From positions 186,001 to 250,000 of the forward strand of contig NZ_JAIMID010000002.1 of NCBI RefSeq assembly GCF_019966535.1: a DNA stretch of 64,000 bases, read 5' to 3'. The notes under the pieces were generated by a model. The model had not been told where the DNA came from. It made no database searches and saw only the letters and a list, made by a program, of their open reading frames with translations. Shown here in pieces: positions 35,376-44,219 of the stretch (positions are counted from its first letter, which is position 1; each line of letters opens with the position of its first letter). Origin of the DNA: Mesobacterium pallidum. GTDB taxonomy: Bacteria; Pseudomonadota; Alphaproteobacteria; Rhodobacterales; Rhodobacteraceae. The position numbers and the translations under genes were made by a program.

Positions 35376-36287
35376 CTAGGGCGCGACAGGATTGATGGCC
35401 AGCGCCGTGCGCTTGATCATGTCGGCGAAATACTCGGCCAGCGGGGTCAACGGCATCCCCGTCCGCCGGATGAGACAGATTTGCGTGCCCTGCATTTTCT
35501 CGGCTATGTCGAGCACCGAAAAGAGCGCGCTGTCGATCGGCGGGCTCAACATGCTGCGCGGCAGGATCGTCAACAGGTCGCTGTTCGCCACGGCCACCAG
35601 GGTCGTCGTTGCCGAGGTCGTATTCATGACCACGTTGGGCCGCATCAGACCTTCGTCCAGAAACGGACGCGCGATATAGGCTTCGTTGGCGCGTTCGGCC
35701 AGGGCCGGGCGCACCCACTCGGCATCGACCAGTTCCGCAAGCGTCCGGCATTGTGCCAAGGGGTGGCCCTTGCGCGAGATCACCACCCATTCATGGTCGA
35801 ACAACTTTTCGACGATCAGGCGCCCTTCGTTCGTCACCTCGCGAAACGGGCCGACACAGAAATCGATCTGCCCGTTGAGAACCTGCGCTTCCACGGCGTG
35901 AAAAAAGGCTTCGGTGATCTTGAGTTGCGCGGCGGGGTACTTGGCGCGGAAGGTCCGCACGGCTTTCGGCATGAGCGCCAGCGACGAGACACCGGACATG
36001 GCGACGGACACCTCCCCGACCAGCTGACCGCCAAGCTGGTCGATCTCTTCCCGCGCCCGGCGGAGTTCGGACTGAACCGCGACCGCGCGTTTCAGGAAGG
36101 CATCGCCCATGGCCGTCAGGCGCACACCCTGCTGGTGGCGTTCGAACAAAGGGACGCCAAGTTCCTGTTCGACCTCTCTTATGCTTCGCGTGATCGACGG
36201 CTGGGCAATGCCCAGATGCCGCGCCGCCGCGCGCAGGCTCCCCAGTTCTGCGGCCGCGATGATATCCCTGAGATGCGTGAGTTTCAT
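35376..36287 (-). CDS. LysR-family transcriptional regulator (upstream of ligM operon)
   Basis: A 303-residue LysR regulator, MKLTHLRDIIAAAELGSLRAA with LGIAQPSITRSIREVEQELG as recognition helix region. It is strongly similar to the 28322 LysR, including the C-terminal LTPLAEYFADMIKR. An ATG three codons upstream (36296) is possible. The nearby AGGAG is 2 nt from it and 11 nt from 36287, so the choice is uncertain. The gene is on the same strand as ligM and ends 155 bp before it. It is a strong candidate for the factor that binds the perfect palindrome in that gap. Confidence 0.9.
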   Translation of the reverse strand: MKLTHLRDIIAAAELGSLRAAARHLGIAQPSITRSIREVEQELGVPLFERHQQGVRLTAMGDAFLKRAVAVQSELRRAREEIDQLGGQLVGEVSVAMSGVSSLALMPKAVRTFRAKYPAAQLKITEAFFHAVEAQVLNGQIDFCVGPFREVTNEGRLIVEKLFDHEWVVISRKGHPLAQCRTLAELVDAEWVRPALAERANEAYIARPFLDEGLMRPNVVMNTTSATTTLVAVANSDLLTILPRSMLSPPIDSALFSVLDIAEKMQGTQICLIRRTGMPLTPLAEYFADMIKRTALAINPVAP

Positions 36288-36370
36288 GGTCGTCATCTCT
36301 CCTACAATCTCCAGTTTGCAGCGTATGGCATCTCTGGCCGTCAAGCCACGGACACAGGGTGACGTCAGAA

Positions 36371-36401
36371 ACGAAAAGCCAGCCGCGACGGGCGGCTGGC
36401 T
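36371..36401 (-). terminator. Intrinsic terminator after dctP
   Basis: On the minus strand AGCCAGCCGC and GCGGCTGGCT form a perfect 10-bp stem with a 5-nt loop followed by TTTCGTTT, about 25 nt beyond the dctP stop. It ends the FAD-monooxygenase-FAH-dioxygenase-dctP operon. Confidence 0.8.
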
Positions 36402-36425
36402 GCTTGGGTCTCCGGGTGGTTTCGG

Positions 36426-37442
36426 TCAGCTTTGCGGCGGTACGGCGGCCGAGATCGTCTCGTAATCCGATTTCATCTGCGGATCACCGTCGACGATCGC
36501 TTTGACCACGGGCGTGATCTGGTCGAGATAGGCGCGCGTTTCCTGGTCGCTCATCCGGATCACGGTTCCACCGGACGCTTCCCAGGCCGCTTCCATCTTG
36601 TCTGCATTGGCCAGGTGTGCGGCCACGACGCTTTCGGCTTTCTGCGCCTCGTCCAGCACGATCCGGGCAAGGTCCGGCCCGATCATGGCCAGGAAGTCCT
36701 TGTTGATGACCGCCCCGACGGTCGTGTAATTGCCCGGCAGATAGGTCACGTTCTTGGCGGCGTCGTACATCTTGAACGCGTTGACCACGCTCATGCTGTT
36801 GGTGGCCGCATCGATCGTTCCGGTTTGAAGCCCCGGCAGGACCTCGCCCAGTGGCATGGCGACGGGGGCCGCGCCAACCGCCTTGAGCGGTTCGTTCAGC
36901 AAGGGAGTCGCGCCGCCGCTGCGCACCTTCTTGCCGCTGAAATCCGCCACCGTTTCGATCGGGTCCTTCGATATGATGACCCCCTGCCCATCGATCAGGA
37001 CAGTCAGCGGCTGAACGCCGGCTCCGGCCCCGAAATCGGACAACAGCGACCGCACCTGCGGCGACTGGAACGTGGCCATCGCGGCTTCGGGTGACTGGAA
37101 CAGGACACCGGCATCAAGCACGGCAAACCGCGGGTCGAGCGTCGAGAAGAAACCGATGATCGAAAAGGAAACCTCGATCGTGCCCATGGCCACGCCTTCG
37201 ATCGCGGCAGGCAGCTGCCCCAACTGGTTCGCGGGATAAAGCTGGACGTCGATCTGTCCGTTGCTGCCTGCCTCCACGCCCTTTTCAAAGGCGACCATAT
37301 AGGCGTAAACCACATCCTTTTCGGTCGGCGGGATCGGGGCCGAGACCTTCAGCACATAGTCCTGGGCCATCGCGCCCATCGGGACGAGTGTGGCCAAGGC
37401 AACGCCGCAAAGCGCGGCTTTCATGTTGGATTTCATTGTCAT
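36426..37442 (-). CDS. dctP: DctP-family TRAP transporter substrate-binding protein
   Basis: A 338-residue exported protein with signal peptide MTMKSNMKAALCGVALATLV...GAMA (cleavage near residue 26). DctP fold features are visible: FEKGVEAGSNGQIDVQLYPA, QLGQLPAAIEGVAMGTIE and GGATPLLNEPLKAVGAAPVA, the last containing the region that positions the carboxylate-binding Arg (KKVRSGG). It is last in the operon encoding a FAD hydroxylase, FAH and extradiol dioxygenase. Its membrane partners DctQ and DctM are at 42373-44174 on the opposite strand, so the transporter is split over two divergent units. An aromatic or other organic acid is the likely substrate. Confidence 0.9.
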   Translation of the reverse strand: MTMKSNMKAALCGVALATLVPMGAMAQDYVLKVSAPIPPTEKDVVYAYMVAFEKGVEAGSNGQIDVQLYPANQLGQLPAAIEGVAMGTIEVSFSIIGFFSTLDPRFAVLDAGVLFQSPEAAMATFQSPQVRSLLSDFGAGAGVQPLTVLIDGQGVIISKDPIETVADFSGKKVRSGGATPLLNEPLKAVGAAPVAMPLGEVLPGLQTGTIDAATNSMSVVNAFKMYDAAKNVTYLPGNYTTVGAVINKDFLAMIGPDLARIVLDEAQKAESVVAAHLANADKMEAAWEASGGTVIRMSDQETRAYLDQITPVVKAIVDGDPQMKSDYETISAAVPPQS

Positions 37443-37575
37443 TTACGTGTCCTCCCTGACATCGCGAGGCGGCTGTCGTTCGCGCAGACGCTTCATGGTT
37501 CGATAGTGTTCGCGCGCCTGACCTCCAAGATTGCAGGCGCGTTCCCGCGATGCCCATGCGGCATCGCGGTCCGTC

Positions 37576-38550
37576 TCAGGCCGGCTCGGTCTCGGCTTCG
37601 TAGTTGTGCACGAAGTCCGACGGGATCTCTGGCCCCCAAAGGTAGATCGAGTCCTCGGCCGGATAATCTCCGGCGTCCCAGTCGTGGTCCGATGGAATGT
37701 AGTCGATATCGGCTGAGTATTCCGAATAGCTGCCCCAGGGGTCCTTGACGTAGTGAAAGTAATTCGAGCCAAGGACATGCCGGCCAAGGCCCCAGCCCTT
37801 CTGGTAGCCCTTGTCCGCCATCTGCATGGCCCCGAGACCGATCTGGTTCACGTCGTTCACATCCCACGAGCAATGGTGGAGCCCGGGCGCGGACGATTTC
37901 GCAAAGGCGATCAGGTGGTGATCAGAGCCGTGAATCCCGTGCATGAAGCAGATGCCGTCGCCGGAGCGGTCAGAAAGCCGAAGTCCCAGGTTGCGGGAAT
38001 AGAACGACAGCGAGTCCGGCACCGACGGTGTGAACACCAGCAGGTGGGCCAGTCTTCTTGGCCTGACGCGGACCGCATGGGCGCGCTGCATCGAACCCAT
38101 CTGGCCGGCCGGCACGGACGACATGTCGAACGACGACTTTTCGTCCGGGGACGTCTTTTCGGCGATCTTGACTTCGATCATGGTTCCGAACGGATCCATG
38201 AAGAAAAAGCCCGTGGTCTCATGGTCGTAGTAGTTTGGAACGTCTACCAGCCGCACGCCGTTCCGTTCGATCCTGCGGCGCAGGCGCTCGAAATCTTCCT
38301 CGAAGACGGCAAAGCTCAGGTGACGTAGTTTCTTCGTTGCATCCTCGGACAGGCTCGCCCAGCGATGTTCGGACCCCGTGGTGAAAAGGCCCAGCCCCTG
38401 CCCTTCTTCCCGGACGTCCAGGCCGAAGCTCGTGTAAAAGTCCTGGGCTATTCTAAGATCCGGGACGCTCATATGGAACGTGTCCATCGAATGGATGCCC
38501 AGTTCACCGGGACGCCTGGTTGCCCCGACCTTGCCGTTGATAGCAGTCAT
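37576..38550 (-). CDS. Two-domain extradiol ring-cleavage dioxygenase (VOC superfamily)
   Basis: A 324-residue protein with two vicinal-oxygen-chelate domains (about 15-135 and 165-320). In the catalytic C-terminal domain the Fe(II) ligands expected for type I extradiol enzymes fit His169 (RLAHLLVFT), His225 or His226 (GLHHCSWDV) and Glu277 (YSEYSADIDY). The tail SIYLWGPEIPSDF is typical of catechol 2,3-dioxygenase-like enzymes. It would open a catechol-type ring next to the two hydroxyls (meta cleavage). It lies 21 nt after the FAH gene and 133 nt before dctP. The exact catechol is unknown. Confidence 0.88.
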   Translation of the reverse strand: MTAINGKVGATRRPGELGIHSMDTFHMSVPDLRIAQDFYTSFGLDVREEGQGLGLFTTGSEHRWASLSEDATKKLRHLSFAVFEEDFERLRRRIERNGVRLVDVPNYYDHETTGFFFMDPFGTMIEVKIAEKTSPDEKSSFDMSSVPAGQMGSMQRAHAVRVRPRRLAHLLVFTPSVPDSLSFYSRNLGLRLSDRSGDGICFMHGIHGSDHHLIAFAKSSAPGLHHCSWDVNDVNQIGLGAMQMADKGYQKGWGLGRHVLGSNYFHYVKDPWGSYSEYSADIDYIPSDHDWDAGDYPAEDSIYLWGPEIPSDFVHNYEAETEPA

Positions 38551-38571
38551 GGTTTCCTCCCTGCCACCGGA

Positions 38572-39453
38572 TCAGGCCGATTTGGCCAGCATGTCGTTTT
38601 GCGCGTCGCGGATCGGGTTCGACAGGACGCCAAGTCCCGTGATCTCCACCTCGCAGACATCGCCGTCTTTCATCCAGAGCTTGGGGTCGCGCGCGAGACC
38701 GACACCTGACGGCGTTCCGGTCACGATCACATCGCCGGGCCGCAGGGTCATGAAGTCCGAGCAGATCGAGACAAGCTCGGCGACAGAGAACACCATCGAG
38801 TCGATGGGCGCCTGCTGGACGACCTGACCGTTGAGCCGCGTGATCAAGGTCAGGCCCTGGCAGCCCGCCGGCAATGCGTCCGACGTCACGAAGACCGGAC
38901 CGAACGCGCCGGTATCGTCAAAATTCTTGCCCGCGGTCCATTGTGGCGCTTTGAACTGGTAGTCGCGCACGGAGGCATCATTGAAGATCGAGTACCCCGC
39001 CACGTGGTCGAGCGCCCGGTCGACAGGGACGTTTCGCGCCTCGCGCCCGATGATGGCAACCAGTTCCCCCTCGTAGTCGAGCTGTTCCGAGACATCGGGG
39101 CGCAGGATGGGTGCGCCATGACCGATGAGAGAGGAGTTGAAGCGGCCGAAAAGGGTCGGATAATCCGGCTGCTCGAAACCACTCTCTGCCGAGTGGTCCG
39201 AATAATTCAGCCCGACGCAAACGATCTTTTCGGGGTCCGACACCGGCGGCATCAGGACGACCTTGTCCAGGTCGATCACGGCGCCCTTTGCAAGCACGGC
39301 ATGGGCACGCGGCAGGGCATCCTGGCCGCTGCGCAAGAGCGACAGGAGCGATCCCGGATATCCCGGGGCGTCCTCGGTCAGTCCCCGGAACCCGGTGTCG
39401 GTCTCGACCGCGAGGCCTTTGCGTCCGTTCTGGCTGAAGCTGGCAAATTTCAT
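38572..39453 (-). CDS. Fumarylacetoacetate hydrolase family protein (first copy)
   Basis: A 293-residue FAH-family enzyme starting MKFASFSQNGRKGLAVE at ATG 39453, with AGAAGGAAG upstream. The metal and catalytic motifs are present: GLNYSDHSAESG, DYEGELVAIIG (Glu pair) and NDASVRDYQ, followed by VTGTPSGVGLARDPKLWMKDGD. Family members hydrolyse C-C bonds of acylpyruvates or act as hydratase/decarboxylases on meta-cleavage products. Position between the FAD hydroxylase (19 nt) and the extradiol dioxygenase (21 nt) supports a ring-fission-product role. A second FAH gene occurs at 50242. Confidence 0.9.
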   Translation of the reverse strand: MKFASFSQNGRKGLAVETDTGFRGLTEDAPGYPGSLLSLLRSGQDALPRAHAVLAKGAVIDLDKVVLMPPVSDPEKIVCVGLNYSDHSAESGFEQPDYPTLFGRFNSSLIGHGAPILRPDVSEQLDYEGELVAIIGREARNVPVDRALDHVAGYSIFNDASVRDYQFKAPQWTAGKNFDDTGAFGPVFVTSDALPAGCQGLTLITRLNGQVVQQAPIDSMVFSVAELVSICSDFMTLRPGDVIVTGTPSGVGLARDPKLWMKDGDVCEVEITGLGVLSNPIRDAQNDMLAKSA

Positions 39454-39472
39454 CTGGGTGTCTTCCTTCTGG

Positions 39473-41158
39473 TCAGGCGACATCGGCGACCGTTCGGGCG
39501 CCGGCATGTGCTGTCACGATGTCAAAAACGCATCGGGCGTCGTCGGCCGATGCATGGTCCCCCCGCCACGCGACGATCTGGTCGGGACGAACAAGCGTGA
39601 ATGCCCCCTCGTAGAGGTCCATTGCGACGGGTTCGTTCGAGATATCCACGACCTCCAGGTCGATGCCCCGCTGCCGGGCCTCACCGCGCATGGCCGCAAC
39701 CGTCGGATCGGACGGGTGGACACACAGCAGGGTCCAGTCGAACCCGAACGCATCGAACAGGGAACGACCGTCGGCAAGCCAGGCATGCGGCGCACGACCG
39801 CCCGGCTTGGCCGTCGGCACGTAGACCGACGGCGCATCGGGCGGGACCGGGGTGCGATCGTCGACGATCACGGGGGATCCGTCATATCGCGCCCCAAAGG
39901 TAAATCCGGGGATCGTGAACTCGCGGGCGGCATGGCTGCCCAGATAGGCGCCTGCCCGCGCACGTGCTGCATCCCCAGCCGGGCCGGCGTCCTGGATCGC
40001 GGGCGATGGCACATACAGACCGACCGAATCCGCAAAGCGAAGCGCGAAGGTCGTGTTCCGGATGGCAACGGGGCGCCGCTCGGCCTCGTAGCTGGCAACC
40101 AGGTCGGGCGCGGCCTGTCCCTTGATGACCGCCGCGAGCTTCCAGCCGATATTCACGGCATCCTCGATGGCGGTGTTGTAGCCCATGCCGCCGGTCGGTG
40201 TGAAAAGGTGGATGGCGTCGCCGCCAAGCAAGACCCGCCCGTCCAAGAACGTCTCGGCCACCAAGGCCCGGCCGGCCAGCCACGAGGCGATTCCGGTGAC
40301 CGTGAACGGAAGGTCCCGGCCCACGGCCTGCAGGAAAAGCGCACCGGCTTCCGCCTCGCTCATCCTGTTGGCGTCTTCACCTTCCCGCAATTGCGTCTGC
40401 AGCACGAACGAACCACGCCCGTCGACCGTCGCCAATAGTGCGCGGCGCTTGCGATTGAAGGTCCAGTACATCCAGGCGCGCGGGATCTTCAGGTCATAAA
40501 ACGCGGGCGCATCCAGATAGATCGACAGCATGTTGCCGCCCATGAAGTCGCGCTGCCGTGTCTCGCCCCCGCTGTAGCGGATGCCAAGCTGTTTTCGGAC
40601 CGTGCTGCTGCCGCCATCGGCCCCGAACAGGTAGCGCGCCCGGATCTGGTAGGCCCGCCCTGTCGTTTCGCGCAGATTGGCCAGAACGCCCGTGTCATCC
40701 TGTGCGAACCCCTCCAGTTCGGTTTCGAACCAGATCGACACGGTGGGCAGGCCCTGCGCCTTTCGGCACAGCGTCTGCTCGACAAGGCTTTGCGGAACAC
40801 GATGTGGCAGTTCCGCGCCGTTCCACACATGCGCCTGCTGGCGCAGGAAAGTCGCGGCATCGCGGGACGCGGGCATCTTGTGGCGCGCCAGTTCATGACC
40901 GGAAAAGGTCGTGAAATAGGCGACGTCGGTCGGATGATCGTCCGGCATCCCGAGCGCGCGGATTTCATCGGCGAAGCCAAGCCGCCGGTAATGTTCCATG
41001 GTCCGTGCCTGCGTCGCATTCGCCTGCGGCGCCGTCGCGACCGTCGCTTCGCGGTCGACCAGGATGACCCTGATACCGCGCCGCCCCAATTCGTTGGCAA
41101 GCATCAGCCCGCAAGGCCCTGCGCCCACGATCAGGACATCGGTTTCCACCGGTTTCAT
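39473..41158 (-). CDS. FAD-dependent aromatic hydroxylase (PheA/MhpA-type)
   Basis: A 561-residue class A flavoprotein monooxygenase. GAGPCG (12-17) is the FAD Rossmann motif, LFGADGGSSTVRKQLG the DG motif, and GGDAIHLFTPTGGMGYNTAIE the GD/FAD-ribityl motif. A C-terminal thioredoxin-like domain follows (~400-561), as in phenol hydroxylase and MhpA-like enzymes. It would hydroxylate a phenolic ring to the catechol cleaved by the dioxygenase encoded two genes downstream. The ATG at 41158 has GAGGGAGGGCGAG upstream. It leads the operon and has an island palindrome 79 bp upstream. Confidence 0.9.
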   Translation of the reverse strand: MKPVETDVLIVGAGPCGLMLANELGRRGIRVILVDREATVATAPQANATQARTMEHYRRLGFADEIRALGMPDDHPTDVAYFTTFSGHELARHKMPASRDAATFLRQQAHVWNGAELPHRVPQSLVEQTLCRKAQGLPTVSIWFETELEGFAQDDTGVLANLRETTGRAYQIRARYLFGADGGSSTVRKQLGIRYSGGETRQRDFMGGNMLSIYLDAPAFYDLKIPRAWMYWTFNRKRRALLATVDGRGSFVLQTQLREGEDANRMSEAEAGALFLQAVGRDLPFTVTGIASWLAGRALVAETFLDGRVLLGGDAIHLFTPTGGMGYNTAIEDAVNIGWKLAAVIKGQAAPDLVASYEAERRPVAIRNTTFALRFADSVGLYVPSPAIQDAGPAGDAARARAGAYLGSHAAREFTIPGFTFGARYDGSPVIVDDRTPVPPDAPSVYVPTAKPGGRAPHAWLADGRSLFDAFGFDWTLLCVHPSDPTVAAMRGEARQRGIDLEVVDISNEPVAMDLYEGAFTLVRPDQIVAWRGDHASADDARCVFDIVTAHAGARTVADVA

Positions 41159-41236
41159 CTCGCCCTCCCTCTGGCCTGTTCCAGGGGACACTGGCCGAGC
41201 AAGAGCGATACCGATAGATTTCAGAAATGTCGGTGC

Positions 41237-41253
41237 GATACGGAAATGCTATC
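41237..41253. promoter_or_regulatory. Island palindrome copy 3 (GATAC-N7-CTATC), upstream of FAD hydroxylase operon
   Basis: GATACGGAAATGCTATC lies 79 bp upstream of the FAD hydroxylase start and overlaps the stop codon of the LysR gene behind it. A second half-like element, GATACCGATAGATTTCA, starts at 41207, nearer the gene, where a LysR activation subsite would be expected. Confidence 0.55.
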
Positions 41254-42157
41254 AGACAGGTTCGAACCCGGTTTTCGCCGCTTCCCGGATCAGGTGCGTC
41301 AGAAACTCTCCCGCCGGGGTCAGGCCGATCCCGGCGCGGTGCACCATCATGATCGGCGGGGCCGCAAAGGATTCGTCGAGTTCGAATTGTCGAAGCAAGC
41401 CGATCAAAAGCGGCGACTCGACCCATTGAACCGGCAACATCGCCAGAAGATCCGACTCCACAAGCGCCGTGAGGATCGACAACGCCGACTGACACTGCGT
41501 GACAACCCGCGGCGGCGGAAGCGCATTGTCGGAAAACACCTGGTTCAGTTCATCCCCGGCATCATGGGTGATCGAGGTCGCCAGCCAATCCGCTCCGGCC
41601 AGATCGGCAAGACGAGTGGCGCCAGCCATCGGATGCTCCTTGCGGCCCACGACGACCCTTTCATTGTCGAACAGCTTTTCCACGTTCAGCTCGGCCGCCT
41701 CCGATTCCGCTGGCACCGGACCGACGTAAATGTCGATCTGGCCATTTCGCAGGTCCTTTTCGAGCGTCGGCATGAACCCTTCGATGATGCGCAGGCGGAC
41801 CGACGGATAGCGCCGCCGAAAGGTTCGCAGCGACTTGGAAAACAGGCCCAGATGCCCGGCGATCGAGAGACCGACAACCAGTTCGCCCTCGACTCCGTCC
41901 TGCTGCTGATGCACCGCTTCGCGGGCCCGGCGCACTTCGCCGAGGATCATCGTTGCACGCGTCAGGAACCCTTCGCCGATCGGCGTGAGCCTGACGCCAC
42001 GCGCTTCGCGAATGAACAATTGCGCGCCCAGCGAATGCTCGAGTTCCTGTATCGACCGGGTGATCGCCGGCTGGGCCAAGCCAAGCGCGCGCGCGGCTGC
42101 CCGCAGGCTGCCGTGTTCGGCCACGGCCACGAAATCGCGAAGTTGGTTGAATTTCAT
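41252..42157 (-). CDS. LysR-family transcriptional regulator (divergent from dctQM)
   Basis: A 301-residue LysR regulator from ATG 42157 (MKFNQLRDFVAVAEHGSLRA, then LGLAQPAITRSIQELEHSLG). A longer frame starting at a TTG (42217) is less likely because LysR proteins normally begin within a few residues of the helix-turn-helix. It has no strong ribosome site. It is divergent from dctQM and precedes the FAD hydroxylase operon on the same strand, with island palindromes on both sides (41237 and 42250). It can therefore control uptake and hydroxylation together. Confidence 0.9.
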   Translation of the reverse strand: MKFNQLRDFVAVAEHGSLRAAARALGLAQPAITRSIQELEHSLGAQLFIREARGVRLTPIGEGFLTRATMILGEVRRAREAVHQQQDGVEGELVVGLSIAGHLGLFSKSLRTFRRRYPSVRLRIIEGFMPTLEKDLRNGQIDIYVGPVPAESEAAELNVEKLFDNERVVVGRKEHPMAGATRLADLAGADWLATSITHDAGDELNQVFSDNALPPPRVVTQCQSALSILTALVESDLLAMLPVQWVESPLLIGLLRQFELDESFAAPPIMMVHRAGIGLTPAGEFLTHLIREAAKTGFEPV

Positions 42158-42249
42158 CGCTGTCTGATAGCGTTTTTCGATCACCGTGACAATCAGCTCC
42201 GCATTTCGCATCACCAACTGTCAAGCTTTTCCGGACCTTGTGGATAAGC

Positions 42250-42266
42250 GATACAAATTTCGCATC
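42250..42266. promoter_or_regulatory. Island palindrome copy 4 (GATAC-N7-GCATC), between LysR and dctQ
   Basis: GATACAAATTTCGCATC lies 107 bp upstream of dctQ and 93 bp from the divergent LysR start. A shared operator in a divergent LysR-target gap is the textbook position for autoregulation plus target activation. Confidence 0.5.
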
Positions 42267-42372
42267 AGAGCGACGATTGTTGCATCTAACCGATAGCAAT
42301 CATCCGGGTAGAACCTGTGGAGGGTCAAGGTGCGGCCTGTCCGCTGGGGACAGGTGGCGCCGGGAGGAGAAA

Positions 42373-42894
42373 ATGGAAAAAGTCATGGGAAAATGCATGG
42401 CCGCCGTCCAGGTGGTGCTGGGGCTGATCCTGATCGCCATGGTGGGGTTGTCCGTCTGGAACGTGGTCGCCCGGTACGTGTTCAATGCGGCCCTGCTCTG
42501 GGCCGACGAGGTCGCGGTCTACGCCATGATCGTCATCACCTGGTTCGGGGCGATCGTGGCAGCGTGGCGCCGCGCCGACATCGCGATGTCGTTGGTCGTC
42601 GACATGCTTGGGCCCCCTTGGCGGCGCGCGCTGGCCGTCATTCAAAGCCTTGTCACCGCCGGTGCCTGTGGATGGGTGACCTGGCTGTCCTACGGATACG
42701 TCCTGCGCGTGTTCAAGTTCGGCATGACGAGCGATGCCGCCCACATCCCGATGTGGATCGTGCACGGGTCGATCACCCTGAGCCTGGCCAGTATCGCCTT
42801 GATCGCGCTTTGGCGGGTGGCCGGGTTGCTGGCCGTCGGTCCGGATCGGGCGCAGCCCTACGAAACCCTTACCGCGGAGAACACATCGTCATGA
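42373..42894 (+). CDS. dctQ: TRAP transporter small permease DctQ
   Basis: A 173-residue protein with four hydrophobic segments (about 10-32, 45-65, 88-108 and 128-150). WNVVARYVFNAALLWADEVA and ITWFGAIVAAWRRADIAM are typical of DctQ. The ATG at 42373 follows GGGAGGAGAAA. The stop overlaps the dctM start (ATGA). It bridges the binding protein and DctM. Its binding protein is most likely the DctP encoded at 36426. Confidence 0.92.
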   Translation: MEKVMGKCMAAVQVVLGLILIAMVGLSVWNVVARYVFNAALLWADEVAVYAMIVITWFGAIVAAWRRADIAMSLVVDMLGPPWRRALAVIQSLVTAGACGWVTWLSYGYVLRVFKFGMTSDAAHIPMWIVHGSITLSLASIALIALWRVAGLLAVGPDRAQPYETLTAENTSS

Positions 42895-44174
42895 CTTTCG
42901 CGCTTGGCCTTCTTCCTGCGACGCTGCTTCTGTTCGGCGTCCCGATCTTCGTTGTCCTGCTCACGGCCTCGGTCGTCGCACTGGCCTTCTTCATGAACAT
43001 TCCGATGACGGCCGTGCACCAGAACCTGTTCGGGTCAATCAGTTCTTCCGGCCTCCTCGCGGTTCCGTATTTCATCTTTGCCGGGGAGCTCATGTCACGC
43101 GGCACGGTGTCCCTGAGGCTGGTCGACTTCGTTCGGAGCTTTGTCGGCGGTCTCCCCGGCGCGCTTGGGGTCACCACGGTCGGGACGGCCACCGTCTTCG
43201 GTGCGATATCCGGGTCAAGCGCGGCGGCGGTGGCATCGGTGGGCAAGGTCATGCACCCCGAGATGAAGAAAGACGGCTATCCCGGTCCGTTCTCGGCCGG
43301 GATGATCACGTCTGTCAGCGCCATCGGCATCATCATCCCGCCGTCAATTCCGATGATCGTCTACGGCGCATCCTCCGAAACTTCGATTCCCAGGCTCTAC
43401 GCGGCCGGTGTCTTGCCGGGCCTCCTTCTGGCCGGGGTGCTTGCGGCCTACATCATGGTCCGGGCACGTGTCGGCGGTTTCGGTTCCCGGTCGCGGCCGA
43501 CCCTCACGGGCATCGCCAGCGCCATGCAACGGGCCGTCTGGGCCCTTGGCGCACCGGTCATCGTGCTGGGAGGCATCTACGGCGGCATCTTCTCTCCGAC
43601 CGAGGCCGCCGCCGTCGCCTGTTTCTACGCCATGGTCGTCACGCGCTTCATCTTCCGCGAACTGTCCTGGCGGGACATCCTCGACTGTGCGGTCACGTCC
43701 ATTCTCTTCTCGGCTCAGATCCTCGTCATCGTGGCTGCCGCGGGGCTCTTTTCGTGGATACTCACCGTCAACCAGATCCCGCAAAGCATGGTGGCCTGGA
43801 TCGTCTCGATGGATATCTCGGCTTGGCAATTCCTGCTTGCCGTCAACATCATGCTGCTTCTCTGGGGCTGCGTGATGGATCCGCTGTCGGCCATCCTGCT
43901 GTTGACACCCATCCTGATCCCGATCGTGGACGCGCTTGAGATCGACAAGGTTCACTTCGGGATCGTGATGACGCTGAACCTCGCCATCGGCTTGTTCACA
44001 CCGCCCTTCGGGATCAACATTTTCGTGGCGCAGTCAGCCCTGCGCATGAACACGAAGGATATCTACAAAGGCACCCTGCCCTTCTTCCTCGTGTTCGTCG
44101 TGATACTTGGGTTCATCACGTTCATTCCGCAGATATCGCTGTTCAGCATGAACGCTCTCATGTTCGGAAACTGA
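42891..44174 (+). CDS. dctM: TRAP transporter large permease DctM
   Basis: A 427-residue protein with about 12 hydrophobic segments and DctM landmarks: FGSISSSGLLAVPYFIFAGE, GAISGSSAAAVASVGKVMHP, IGIIIPPSIPMIVYGASSE and LNLAIGLFTPPFGINIFVA. The start is taken at 42891, overlapping dctQ. The frame continues upstream but only as a shadow of dctQ. It is the sodium-coupled channel subunit. A GC hairpin follows the stop. Confidence 0.93.
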   Translation: MTFALGLLPATLLLFGVPIFVVLLTASVVALAFFMNIPMTAVHQNLFGSISSSGLLAVPYFIFAGELMSRGTVSLRLVDFVRSFVGGLPGALGVTTVGTATVFGAISGSSAAAVASVGKVMHPEMKKDGYPGPFSAGMITSVSAIGIIIPPSIPMIVYGASSETSIPRLYAAGVLPGLLLAGVLAAYIMVRARVGGFGSRSRPTLTGIASAMQRAVWALGAPVIVLGGIYGGIFSPTEAAAVACFYAMVVTRFIFRELSWRDILDCAVTSILFSAQILVIVAAAGLFSWILTVNQIPQSMVAWIVSMDISAWQFLLAVNIMLLLWGCVMDPLSAILLLTPILIPIVDALEIDKVHFGIVMTLNLAIGLFTPPFGINIFVAQSALRMNTKDIYKGTLPFFLVFVVILGFITFIPQISLFSMNALMFGN

Positions 44175-44184
44175 GGCAGACGCG

Positions 44185-44206
44185 GGCCGGGGTGAAAACC
44201 CCGGCC
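44185..44206. terminator. Hairpin between convergent dctM and aldehyde dehydrogenase genes
   Basis: GGCCGGGG and CCCCGGCC form an 8-bp perfect stem with a 6-nt loop, followed on the plus strand by GTCGTTTG. It lies between two convergent stops (44174 and 44220), so it can end both transcripts. The U-tract is poor. Confidence 0.55.
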
Positions 44207-44219
44207 GTCGTTTGTGATG

